Shown here: positions 47,721 through 61,400 of the stretch, piece after piece
How the letters are laid out: each line of letters opens with the position of its first letter
Numbering within the stretch: the stretch's first letter is position 1
NCBI RefSeq assembly: GCF_901709675.1
Contig: NC_051104.1
Span: 2,171,001 to 2,235,000, forward strand
DNA: 64,000 nucleotides
From: Syngnathus acus
Lineage: Eukaryota > Chordata > Actinopteri > Syngnathiformes > Syngnathidae
Direction: 5' to 3'
Notes under the pieces: generated by a model
What the model was told of the DNA's origin: nothing
The model's input: the letters and a program-made list of their open reading frames with translations, nothing else
The model's database searches: none
Program-made: the position numbers and the translations under genes

Positions 47721-49449
47721 GTAAACGCGTCATTTGCGCCTCTCTCTTGGAGCCAGCTCGCCCATGTTAAATATGTAACTAGAGCCTGATGCTAATGTGA
47801 CTAGCTTAGCTGCCAAGTGATGCCCTAGCTAGCCGCTAGTCGTAGCATAACAAGATGGAGCTCCAAACTAACTTGGTGTTCGTAACATTTCATAAAAGCA
47901 TCCTGGGCTTTGAAGTCGTCTCGTTTGGATGGCATTGCGGAGGCGACGTCTAAGCTCGGATAGTCATTAGTCAAGCTCCTAGGCCGCTTTGCAGTGGAGC
48001 AATCTCGTTAAGTTGTCTACTGATAAGCCAGGTGAGGAAAGGCTTGTCATAAGGGAACCAAAAAAAATAGCGTTCTTTGCCCATGAAGGAAAAGAAGAAG
48101 CGAACAAACTGCCCAAGTGTTTGCAAATAAACTGCCGCAGCCTTCCTTGCAGAGCGATTTCTTCGTTAAACTGATAAATGGTAGAGACGCGTTTAGTTTT
48201 TAAGCCAGTCACAATGATTACATTTATGTTTAACGGTTTATGAATCAAATAACTACTTGCATTGTGGCACATTTGTCCTGTTCTTCACAAAAACGTGTAC
48301 ATTAAAGTGTTTTTAGTGTGAATTTGTAATGTAATTTGCACTTTTCTTTTTACTGTTAGGGTTAGGCTGGAACAGTTTCAATTGCATTATCCAACCAATC
48401 TATTCAATGGGGGATATTCAAGTGTTCATATTCAAGTGCTCATTGAAGTGTTTTGAGCATGTAAGTCAAGGCGCTACTGTATACATTCTGTCAAGATGCA
48501 CGCCAGGCCAATTGAACGATTAGTTGGGGTCACGAAATGTGTTATCGAGGCTTCCCACGACATCGGCGATTACTAATCACAAATCTCATTGGGAAAGCAC
48601 TTAAGCTGTCGGGATGGCCTTGGCATGTAAATGTTGTGTTCTTTTCTTCTTATGGTTCATTAAGACCTTGTTATTGATCCGCCTTTAGACAGGAAGCGCA
48701 GGCTGGCCCTGATATGGCTTGTCACATGACTTGATCCCTTTTCAGCAGCCGATGAGCAGACATTCCTTCATTTGGCTCGAGAGTAGAGGAAGGAAAGCTG
48801 GAGTCAGAGTTTTCCCGGATCCGGGCAGAATGCTGACACAGGTCCCCCACCCCCTCCCGCTCCTGTTTTGTCACTTTCATGCATTTTTAATAACGTTTGT
48901 GCTCTAGATGAAGGCTGTTGGAAGAGAGCATTTGTCGGGGGAAAAGTCTTTTTTACAAACACTTTATTTATGTCAGTATTGATTCAATACATGATCTGTT
49001 TTAGTCCTGGGGGGCACTAAATTTATTTTTCAAGAGTACTCAGCATTTTGTGTTTCAATCCGTGCGAGGGTTGTTAACTCTCGGCCTTCTAAACGTGAGC
49101 AACATCCACGTTGGCTTTTCCCTCGTTTTTGTTGACAAGCCATTGCTGTGTTATTGACCCTTGTCCTTGTTATTTTACACTTGTAATCCATTCTGAGTGG
49201 CCTGATTGATTTCTACCCCATGGCAAAGGAAAAGCCGGTTGGATATTAGTCCAGCTGCGGGTTTTTTCGTGGTGGTGCAAAATGTCGAAGGGCAGCGCGA
49301 AGTGTGCGCGCAAAGCTCGTAACGACAATTTGGAGATGGCGTCGCGGCGTCCCGACTTTCCGACTCGGCTCCGCCGCCAAAAAATGAGCGACTTGTTCTC
49401 CGTTCTCAACATTCCGCCGTCTGCTGTGCTCCTTAGGTCCTGCGAAAAG

Positions 49450-52400
49450 ATGAATGTCCTGAAAGACAACAAGGACCTGGCCTGCTACTACACCACCAAG
49501 CACTCCTGGAGGGGGAAGTACGAGCTTTTCTTTGCTTATGGATTTCGCGCCTCGTCCCTGCCGGTTCACGTTTGCGTCGTGTGACTGCAGCGACTGTTCT
49601 CTGGAAAGCCAAAAACCGACTCGAGGCCTCCATCGTGTCACATCGTTCCCTATCACGTTTGAGCGAAGGAGGAGAAGTCGTTGTGTCCCGTGCGGGAAGT
49701 TGCATAACTTGCTACGTTATGAAATGCGACAAGTGGAAGGAAAAGCTTCTCTAATGAGCGACACCCAAAGGAAACGTGAAGCGTGCGCTCTCTACGAGTC
49801 AGCATGAATGTCACGGCGGAAGTGCTTCTTCATTTGTCCTTCACGCAGACGTGATTGAAGCCAACCTCCACCTTGCCAGTCGCCGCGACACTTGACGCGT
49901 CTCTGCTTGTGCCGATGGCCTCGTGCGAGGCAACGACTGCCGATGTCAGCGTTTTGCCTGGTTAGCTCACTTGTAAAGATCTGGCCCCGCTTGCTCATTA
50001 ACCACCTTCTACCAAGCTACACTTTTATATCAGCACTCACATTGAATGATTAGAATTAGAGGTAATTCAAATTAGCGTTCAAATGTTATATTAGCATTTT
50101 ACACATCTAAGTCCGCAGTTTTTTATTTTCCTTCCAAGCTAGTATGCGCCGTTTTCTCGGAGGAGCTGATCGTGAAGCTAAGCTGCGTTGAAGTGGCACG
50201 ACACAAATCGGGAGGCGGGACGGGCCTCGGGCCACCCGCGTTTCTTCTCTGCTGCTATTAAGTCGCCTTCATGGCAGTTCGCCCCCACCACACCCCCTCG
50301 CCAAATGAGGATGTGCGAGCGTGAGAGAGAGAGAAGCCCAGTCAGCATGTTGAGTGTGAAGGAACACGCTGTGCACTTTTCAAATTGAGCCCTGCAACGG
50401 GCCAGAGTGTGACAAATGGACATTAGGCGCTTTTATTGATTGCAGTTATGCCTTACGACACACCTTGATTGGTTCATTTGACGGTAATTTGTCGCGCGCC
50501 TCAGACTTACTCAGCTTCCGGCTCACGGCGCGTTTTTGTGTGTCCCAGGTACAAGCGCGTCTTCTCTGTGGGCACGCATGGCATCACCACGTACAACCCC
50601 ACCACGCTGGAAGTGACAAATCAGGTTAGCGACGGCCATTCGCCCCCTGAGTTCATGTTGGAAAATCTTTTGCCGCGTGGCTTGTTACGCAACTTGTGTT
50701 CATCGATTCGCCAGTGGCCTTATGGAGACATTTGTGGAATCGGGCCAGTGGGAAAAGGCCAGGGAACGGAGTTCAGCCTGACCTTCCGAAAAGGCACCGG
50801 CAAGAAGTCAGAGACACTCAAGTTCTCCACTGAGCATCGAACGGAGCTGCTCACCGAAGCACTGGTGAAGGCCGAAGCGCCGCATGTTCGACGTCCGCAC
50901 CCTATGTCCTCACTCACCAGCTTTCCTTCATTCACAGAGATTCCGAACTGAATTTTCAGAAGGGAAAATCACTGGCAGGGTGAGTTACCAAATGTCCATT
51001 TAGCAGTCAAAGGTGAAGAGATGGGCTTTCATGTGCTCATGTGTCGTCCGCCAGCGGTACAACTGCTACAAGCACCACTGGAGCGACACGCGCAAGGCCG
51101 TCAGCTTGGAGGTGACGCCGGGCGGCATCGACCAGATCGACCCACACACCAACCGGGTGCTGTGCTCCTATGACTACCGCAACGTGGAAGGCTTCGCCGA
51201 GACCTCCGACTACCAGGGCGGCTTCTGCATCCTTTACGGCGGCTTCGGCAGGCTGGTGCGTACGCTGCGATGCCGGGAAATGAGAATTCAAATGTCGCTT
51301 CGACCCGCCGATCATCCGGTTCGCCAAAGGAACGCAGACGTTCAATATCGGGCGTTCTCCCTCAGCATCTGTTTGCCTCGGAGCACCGCGACGACATCAT
51401 CCGCAGCGCCATCGAGCACGCCGGCAACTTCATTGGCATCGTGCTGCGGCTGCGGAAGGAGACGCTCACCTTTGAGAGTTTTGTGACCGAGCGGTTTGGG
51501 AAGTACAGCTCAGACGAGAGCATCACCTCGCTGGCCGAGTTTGTGGTGCAGAAGATCACCCCGCGCCACCAGGTCAGTCGAGGCTCCGCCCCCTTCACCG
51601 CACGTGCTCCTCTCGTCTCCTTTACTAAAGCCGAGCGTCGTGCGGCTTCCAGGAGCCCGTGAAACGCATCTTAGCGCTGACCGAGACGTGCTTGGTGGAG
51701 AGAGATCCGGCTTCCTACAACATCGTCACCATCAAGCCGTTCGAGGAGGTGCGGCAGCGGCGGCGCTTCTCTCCGTGCAGGACGTGTTTCTGGACGACAC
51801 CATCAATCTGCGGGATTCTCTCTTGCAGGTGTTTGCGCTCATCTGCGATGTCGACAACCCTCAAGTGTTTACAGTGGAATTCATCAGAGGCCAAATCAGG
51901 AAGTTCTCCTCCACAGAACGGTACGCATGCACGAGTTAGCATCTTTGATTCAACCCAATCTTGCTGTCTGCTGCGTCGCATAACACCAGCGTTGTCTTGG
52001 CTCCGACCCGTTTAGGGATTCTCTTCTGGCCAGCCTGCTGGACGGCGTGCGCGCTTCGGGCAACAGGGATGTGTGCGTCAAGATGGCGCCCACGCGGCGC
52101 GGCCAGCGATGGGGCCTCCTGTGCATGCCCGTGGACGAGGAGGTGGAGAGTCTGCACCTCAAGTTCCTGGCTGCGCCTCCAAGTGAGTCGCCATTGGGTT
52201 CCTGGATTTTTTTTTTTCGACATTTCTAGAGACAGCCAATATTGCAATTGTTTCTTTTTAATTCTCAGATGGCAACTTTGCCGACGCAGTGTTCCGCTTC
52301 AACGCCAACATCTCCTACAGCGGCGTGTTGCACGCAGTCACACAAGACGTGAGTATGTTCGAGCCCGCCTGCGCCCGCCTGTTGCTCATCTTCTTTCTTC

Positions 52401-55400
52401 TCGTCTTTTCCAGGGTCTGTTCTCGGAGAATAAAGAGAAGCTGATCAACAACGCCGTCCTGGCCCTTCTGTCGCAAGAGGCCGAGCTGCCCGCGCTCAAC
52501 GCCGAGCTGGAGAGCCACTTCCAGGCCATCCGCCGACTGGTGGCCTCCAAGGCCGGCTTCCAGGCCTTCACTCAGCTACCAAAGTAAGTTTGAGATGCTT
52601 TTCACATTGGATCAAAATGAGGAACGTCCCAAAGCGGTTTTCACCAATCCAGCTTTGGTCCCATCTTGATGTTTTCCAGGTTCCGGGAGAAATTAGGAGT
52701 AAAGACGGTGAAAGCTTTAAAGAGGAACAACAACGGCGTGACGCACGCTGCTATCGACATGCTTTGCGCCCTGATGTGTGTAAGTAGCGCCTCCTTGTCT
52801 TTGAATACCCCGAGAGCCCTTGTGAAGACCTGGCGGCTCCTCCTCCAATCAGCCCATGCACGACGACTACGACCTGAGGCAGGAGCAGCTCAACAAGGCG
52901 TCCCTGCTGTCATCCAAGAAGTTCCTGGAAAACCTGCTTGAAAAATTCATCACCAATGTGGTCAGTGCATCGATGGCGATGCTCAACGTTGAGCGTGGCG
53001 GTTCCTCCAACTGATTCCTTTTTCCTGCAGGACCAAGGAAGCGGAGCTTTGGTCATCAGTTCACTGCTGGACTTTTTAACCTTCGCCTTGTGCGCCCCCT
53101 ACAGCGAGACCACCGAGGGCCAGCAGTTTGACATGCTGCTGGAGATGGTGGCCTCCAACGGACGCACGCTCTTCAAACTCTTCCAGGTCGCCCACGCGTC
53201 TGTGACCTCTGACAAGCGTTTCAAAATAGACAATCACATTTTTTTTTTCTTCCCTTTTCCTCCTAGCATCCTTCTATGGCCATCGTCAAGGGAGCCGGCT
53301 TGGTGATGAAGGCCATCATTGAGGTAACGAGAAGAACGGTGTGTGACTCGCTTCATTCGTGTGGTCACACTCTGACTTTGCCCCATCCAGGAAGGAGACA
53401 AAGAAATCGCCACCAAGATGCAGGAGCTGGCTTTGAGCGAGGGCGCCCTTCCTCGCCACCTGCACACCTCCTTGTTCACCATCAGCGCCGACCAAAGGAT
53501 GCTCACCAACAGGTCATAGCGAGCAAACCCGCGGCCATTGAAAGGCACCCGAAATTAAACGCGTCTTTTGCCCAACTCAGACAGCTGAGCCGTCACCTGG
53601 TGGGACTGTGGACCGCAGAAAACCCCGTCGCCATGAATCTCCTCAAGAGAATACTGGTAACATTTTCTGACTCGTCACTGCAGCCGAGTTTGATTCAGCG
53701 GTTGAACGTCCCCCGTGTCGACTTTGCAGCCGACGGGCCTGCTGGCCTACATGGACAGTTCCGATTCGGTGCCGGAGAAAGACGTGGATCGAATGCACGT
53801 TCGAAATAACTTGAAAATTGCCACGGTAGGCTGACGACCTCACCACCTGCCCCCTTTTAGGAACTGAATTTTTTTTCCGTCTCCCGGTGCAGGACCTACT
53901 CAACCGCAGCAAGGTGCCCGAGTGGCAGCGGATAGCCGGCAAAGCAGCCAAAGAGGTGGAAAAGTTCGCCAAGGAGAAGGCCGATCTGGTCCTCATGCAC
54001 TGGAGGGACAAGATGGGCATCGCTCAGAAGGAGGTGAGAGGGGCTTGTGGTCAGTCGGCTCGCGGCTGAACTCTTGAACGGCAACCCACATGGAGAAACA
54101 AAAAAACCAAGTTGATTCATCAAACAATCACTCTTTGTTGTCTCCGCCCCTCCCCTCCCCTCCCCTCTGCTGTCAAACTATTGTAGCAGGACAGAAATAA
54201 CTTGGTGAGTGAAAGTTTGCATTTCCTACCTTTGTTTGCATTGGTGGCCTTTTTTTGGGTGCCATCTTGTCTTTTCTTCACCCTGAGACCGCCATCTGAA
54301 AATGTCTCTCCAAGTTGTCCATCTTGTCTCTTCACTCAATGCTTGTCTTCTAGGCCATATGCAGGATTTTTTTTTTTAATATGTGACACTGACGCTATTT
54401 GTTTTTATTTATTTTTTTTGCATCTGGCTGCAGAATGCCAACCAAAAGCCCGTCATCCTGAGAAAACGACGACAGCGGATCAAGATCGAAGCCAACTGGG
54501 AGCTTTTTTACTACAGGTAGGCGGACCCATCCGTCCCAAGAACTCTAACGTGTGTGTCATGGCAATGATGAGTCATATTGTCCCATCAAGATTCCAGCTG
54601 GACCACGCCCGCTCCAACCTCATCTGGAATCTGAAGACCAGGGAGGAACTGCGGGATGCGCTGGAAGGCGAAATGCGTGCCTTCAACGTGGACCGCGAGC
54701 TGGGCAACGCCACCGTCATCTCCTGGAACCACCAAGAGTTTGAGGTATGTCACCATCCATTAAATGTGAGCTCAAGTCACAGCGGAAGCCTCTTCAAATT
54801 TGTTTGCAGGTGAAGTACGAGTGCCTTTCCGATGAGATCAAAATAGGCGACTATTACTTGCGCCTCCTGCTGGAGGAGGATGAAAATGCCGAATCCAGTG
54901 CCATCAAGAGATCGTAAGCCAAGCGACTCTTGCGATATTCCCGGTCTTTACGGCAAAGGTTGAGCGTTTGCGTCTCCATCTTGTAGGTACGAGTTCTTCA
55001 ACGAGCTCTACCACCGCTTCCTGCTGACGCCCAAAGTCACCATGAAGTGCCTGTGCCTCCAGGCGCTCACCATCGTGTACGGCAAGTGCTTCGAAGAGAT
55101 CGGCCCCTTCACCGACACCAAATACATCGTGGGCATGCTGGACCGGGTGAGTCGGGTCGCCGAGAGCCCGGAGATGCTCATCTTTGCCGTGCCCGAGTGA
55201 CAACTTGTGTGTTTGCAGTGTACGGACAAGCTGGAAAGAGACAGGCTCATCCTCTTCTTGAACAAGCTGATTCTCAACAGGGTGAGCGAGCCAAAGCCGC
55301 CATCTCTCGCTCTCTCGCTCTCTCGTGACTAACCACACTCCCGCAGAAAAACGTGAAAGACGTGATGGACTCTAACGGGGTGCGCATCCTGGTGGACCTG

Positions 55401-58400
55401 CTCACCTTGGCCCACCTGCATACCAGCAGAGCCACGGTGCCGCTGCAGGTAAGCCCGTTTGTTTTAGCTTTGCAAGTGAGTCCAATGAGCGCGTGTCCTG
55501 ATGTTTTCTCCCAGAGTAACGTCTTGGAAGCGTCGCCTGACATGAAGCGAGAGAGCGAGAAGGAGTGGTATTTTGGCAACGCAGACAAGGAAAGAAGAGG
55601 ACCTTTCAGTTTTGAAGAGGTTGGCATTGCTTTTAATAAGTGACAAAAGAGCATAGTTTTTAATAAGATCCATTTTCCGTGTGATCTGATTGCAGATGCA
55701 AGAGTCTTGGACGACGGGCGTCCTGACGGCCAAGACCCGATGCTGGGCCCAGGGCATGGACGGCTGGCGCCCCCTGCAGGCCGTGCCGCAGCTCAAGTGG
55801 TGCCTGATGGCCACGGGGCAGGCGGTGATGAACGAGACGGACTTGGCGACGCTCATCCTCAACATGCTCATCACCATGTGCTCCTACTACCCCAGCAGGT
55901 CTTTAGAGATTTAGAGCATGATAGAAATTGATAATTAATTTATTGAAAAAAGATCTTCCTTCCTTTATTGTAGGGATCAAGATAATGCCATTATTCGCCC
56001 ATTACCAAAGATCAAGAGGATGATAAGTGACAGCGCTTGCCTGCCTCATATTGTGCAGGTAAAATAGGAATCATCCAGAATAGACACCCTTTAGTCTTTC
56101 AAATGTTCCATTTTTTGTTTGTTTGTTTGTTTGTTTTTTAGCTTCTCTTGACGTTTGACCCCATCCTGGTGGAGAAGGTGGCCAACGTGCTGTACCTGGT
56201 GATGCAGGACAACCCCAACTTGCAGCGGCTCTACTTGACCGGAGTCTTCTTCTTCATCATGATGTACACGGGCTCCAACGTGCTTCCCGTGGCAAGGTAC
56301 AAAAACGCGCCTTTCTTGACCTGCTTGGACGTTGCACTGCTCTCAGTGTCATGATGTCAACATTTTTTGTCCTTTTAGGTTCCTGAAGTACACTCACTTG
56401 AAACAAGCCTTTAAATCTGAAGAGGTAAAGATGTCTTGTTTTTGAATGTAGTGATCTCTTGCCAAGAATCAAAAGCTGTTGACTTCTTTATGTTTAAGTC
56501 TAACCGATGTGTGGGAATGACCCCTGCCCGCGTTTTTAGTCCAAAGGTCAGGACATCGTGCAGCGCAGCGTTCTCGGACCGGCCCTTCCCGAAGCCATGG
56601 TGTGCTACCTGGAGAACTACGAGGCCGAGCGCTTCTCTGAGATCTTCCTGGGAGAATTCGACACCCCCGAGGCCATCTGGAGCTGCGAGATGAGGTGAGG
56701 AACGAATCTCCTCACTTGACCGAGGCTGCGGACTGACTTTGATAATCTCTGTGCGTCAGGCGGATGATGATCGAGAAGATAGCCGCGCATATTGCCGACT
56801 TCAGCCCGAGGCTGCAGAGCAACACGCGCGCCCTCTACCAGTACTGCCCCATCCCCGTCGTCAGCTTCCCTCAGCTGGACAACGAGCTCTTCTGCAACAT
56901 CTACTACCTCCGACACCTGTGCGACACCGTCCACTTTCCCAATTGGCCTATTCGAGATGCCGTATGTGCCTTTTCTCGCTTGCCTCTTCTTTTGGAGGAA
57001 GAACATTCGTTTCATCACCATTACCCTCCTAGGTGAAGCTGCTGAAAGACACACTTGACGCATGGAAGAGGGAGGTGGAGAAGAAGCCCCCCTCAATGTC
57101 AATAGATGACGCTTACGAAGTTCTCAACCTCCCCAAAGGACAAGGAATGTGAGTCAATTTGCTCCACTCTGAAACAAGTGCTAGCCTTGGACTGCCAAGT
57201 CATCATAATAGCCCCCCCCCTTTTTTTTTTCTTTTTGTCAAAAGTCATGAGGAGAGCAAGATCAGAAAGGCTTACTTCAGGCTGGCGCAGAAGTACCATC
57301 CAGACAAGAACCCTGATGGCAGGGTGAGTTGTTTTATTTATTGTTCCTTCCGCACTATTCTCACTGCCACGTTTTTACATTCCCTCGTGTTTTATTCCCA
57401 CTCTCCTCCAGGACATGTTTGAGAAAGTCAACAAGGCCTACGAGTTCCTTTGCACAAAGTCTGCACGGGTCCTCGACGGCCCCGACCCGGAAAACATTAT
57501 CCTCATCCTCAAGACCCAAAGCATCCTTTTCAACCGGCACAAAGATGGTATAAATGCTGCCCCCCAAAGGTACTTGTCGCGCTCGTCCCCCATTGTGAAC
57601 CTGTGGCCCTTTTTCCCCCAAATAGATCTGGAGCCCTACAAGTACGCCGGCTACCCCATGCTCATCAAAACCATCACCATGGAGACCCAAGACGACCAGC
57701 TCTTCTCCAAGACCTCGCCGCTTCTGCCGGCCGCCGCCGAACTGGCCTTTCACACCGTCAACTGCTCGGCGCTCAACGCCGAGGAACTGCGGCGCGAGAA
57801 CGGAATCGAGGTTGCCGTCTTTTCTCATTTGTTTCAAAAACATGCGAGGTGCAGAGCCATGTAGGATTGTGATGGTCCTCAGGTGTTGCTGGAGGCGTTT
57901 TCCCGCTGTGTCTCCGTGTTGACTGCATCCAGCAAAGCGGACGACATGGCCGTTCAGGTACGTAGCGCCAGACCCGTCGTGGTTTGCTGTCTATTTACAA
58001 AACAAAATATGTGTGTCAGGTGTGCGGGCACATCTGCAAGTGCTACAGCGTGGCGGCGCAATTTGAGGAATGCCGAGAAAAGATGATCGAGCTGCCCTAC
58101 ATCATCAGAGACCTCTGTCACATTTTGTACTACGGAAAGGTGAGCAATCAAAATGGCCGCCAGTTCATGGGAAATCTATTGTTTACGATTATTCGTATCC
58201 CATCGTTGGGACAATAGTTGCTTCAAAAATATTCACGCTATGTCCTTTGGTCGTCCTCCCTCAGGGTCTCCCCAAAACGGCAGCCTTGGCGGTACAGTGC
58301 GTCAGCTCCTTCGCGGTGGACTTCTTCCTGCAGACGCAACTGTACCACGCCGGCGTGCTCTGGCACTTGCTGGTGCACCTCTTCAACTACGACTACACAC

Positions 58401-61400
58401 TGGAGGAGAGCGGCGTCCAGACCAGCCAGGACAGCAACCAGCAGGAGGTGGCCAACTACCTGGCCAAGCTCAGCCTGGTGTCCCTCAGCCGCCTGGGGGG
58501 CTACCTGCCGTTGCCGCGCAGCCTCGACGGCGGCGACCTCGCGCCGGAGACCAACGGAGTAGAAACCGTCCCCCCGGAGAACCCCAGCATCCGCAAAAGC
58601 CTGGCCGCTTTGCTGACACCGTACATATCCAGGAAGCTGGGAACGGGATCTTCACCTGAGGTTGGTTGAACTGTCGGAGAGGCGAGGCGGCGCTGCTGTG
58701 GGCGAGCCACTCACACTCTGCTTTTTTGAAGGTCTTGAAACTGCTGAACAGCAACACGGAGAACCCCTACCTCATCTGGAACAACGGCACGCGAGCCGAG
58801 CTGCTCGAGTTCCTGGAGGGTCAACAAGAGGACAACATTAAAAGAGTAAGCATGACGGTGGTGCTTCATTGCGAGTGAAAGAGTGGAGAGCGCATCGGCT
58901 TTGAGTTTCAGTTGGGGTTTTCATGTTTATTCCTCACAGATTCCAAAGACGTATTTATTATATGATCCCTGATAGCTTTTTACGTTACTGTTCTTTATCC
59001 TGGCCACGCAGGCGTTTCCTGGTGACAGTGAGGCAGGCGCTAGTCAGTCAAGAGAGGATCACCAGGCCTGGCTCGGCCGCAGTAGAGCAAGACTGGGTCA
59101 GGAAAGAAAGGCAAAAGCAATGCAGACAGAAAAAGCAGACACAGAGCAAGGAGATGCAGGAAGCCACTTGGAGGGAGAAGTTGACATTATGTTTGATGAC
59201 AAAACAAAACCGGCTCACTCTAAAGTGTCAGTGGGCTTTTGCCATTCGGGACAAGTGGAAGTTTCATCAGGTGTGATTAGTGAGCAGGTTGGTATTTTGA
59301 GAACAATTCTTTATTGATTATTCTCAAATGGCTTTTTAGGGTTATCGTGTGGTTTTCAGCTGCAGGTCACCCGCAACTCACGAGGTCTTGAGAAAACGGA
59401 CGGATGGATCTCGCCTGACTTTGCTCTCTTTGTCTGTGCGCAGGGGGAGAACGACGAGAGCTTCGGTGCGGAATTTACCTTCAGCGAGCACGGCAAAGAG
59501 CTCATCGTCGGCGAGATCTTTGTGCGTGTTTACAACGAGCAACCAACGTTCCCACTTGAGGTAAGCACTTCTTGCATATATCTTCTAGAAGAAGCCTAAT
59601 AACACAGGAGCTTACTTTTTTTTTGTTCCCTTCTTGCATCCAGCATCCCAAAGCGTTTGCCGCGAGCCTGCTGGACTACGTGGGCTCGCAGGCGCAGTAC
59701 CTGCACACGCTGCTGGCCATGAGCCAAAGCAACAAGGTGGAGTCGCAGCAGCACGCCGAGCGTCTCCGCTTTGCCGAGATGGCTCTGGAGGCTCTCCGCA
59801 ACGTCATCAAGAACAACCCCGGTGAGACGCCGCTTTGTTTCGTCACTGACTTTGAAGCTGGTTCTAACCCAAGGCTCCCCTCAGGTTCTGAGACCGAGTG
59901 CATCGGCCATTTCAAGTTGCTCTTCTCGCTGCTGCGGGTTCACGGCGCCGGCAGGGTGCAGCAGCTTGTGCTGGAGGTACGAAAACGCGACACGAAGAGC
60001 GATTCGAGTGTGTTGAACGGCCGCCGCTTCATCTGTCTCTGCTTTTGTGGCAGGTCGTCAACACGGTGACGTCCAATCAAGAATGCGTGAGCAACATTGC
60101 TGAGTCGCTGGTGCTGTCCAACCTCCTCTTGCTGCTGCACTCCCTCCCATCGAGTAAGACAATCACCTGTGACAAAATCTGTCCTTTCATTGAATTTCAT
60201 TGTCTGCCTGTCTTCTTCCAGGCAGGCAAATGGTGTTGGAAACGCTCCATGCTTTGACATCCAACACCAAAATAGTCAAGGAAGCCATGGCCAAAGGTTT
60301 GTGTTAACCTTCTCTCTCTTTTTTTCTCTTGTCAAGTGCATTTCATTGTTCTGCCCATCACTATTCATTGTTTTTTTTTTTTCTTCTCACAGGTGCTCTC
60401 ATCTACTTGCTCGATCTCTTCTGTAACTGCACGCACCCTCAGGTTCGCACACAGACAGCTGAGCTTTTCTCCAAGATGACTTCGGACAAGCTGGTCGGGC
60501 CCAAGGTGGGTTGTGGTAAAGCCGCTTGCCAAGCAACATCCATGCGTGTGAAATTCCTTCCCGTTTCCTTCCTCCACCGACCAGGTCCGCCTGACTCTGA
60601 TCCGTTTCCTCCCGAGCGTGTTCATGGACGCCATGCGGGACAACGCCGAGGCGGCTGTGCACATCTTTGAGGGAACGCACGAGAATCCCGAACTCATCTG
60701 GAACGACAGCTCCCGCGAGACCGTGTCCACTACCGTGCGGGAGATGATGCTTGAGTAAGTCCCCACAGTCAAGAGGCGAGCTCTGGAAAGAAAGAGGAGG
60801 CCGTCCAAAGAGGTCAAATCTGTTTGTGTTTTTTATTTTTCAGGCACTTTAAACAGCAGAAGGATAATCCTGACATCAACTGGAAAGTAAGTGTCCACAC
60901 AGCATTCAGGAAGCTGGCGATGAATAGTTCGAGAAGTTTGTGTGGAATGTTTGTATTACAAACTAGCAATGCGACTACAATTACTACTACGAGTACTATT
61001 ATTAGCACAACTACTTTAACAACGTCTAATATTACTACTACTGTGAAACCTGGATGACATGCTGCCTCTCTCAGGTTTTTCTTGGTACTACAACAACAAA
61101 GCCGATAGGTTAAGGACAGAGCAGGAAGCACACGCATGCCATTTCTTGACACAAGTGTGAACCCCACATTTTCTCACTGCCTCGTGTGTTTGTGCTTAGC
61201 TGCCAGAGGACTTCACTGTGGCCTACGGAGCTGGCCAGGGCGAGCTGGAAGTGGGCGGAGTCTTTTTGCGGATCTTTATCGCGCAGCCCGGTTGGGTGCT
61301 GCGCAAGCCTCGCGACTTCCTGGTGTCGCTCTTGGAGACGCTGACGGAGCTGCTGGAGAAGAACAATCCCAACGTGAGCTCGACACAGAATCTTTGTTTC

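Noticed and set aside
49282-49449. In-frame ATGs upstream of the dnajc13 start
   Set aside because: They lie before the splice acceptor at 49435-49436, in intron 1; the family start is [11 protein letters not shown]-like.
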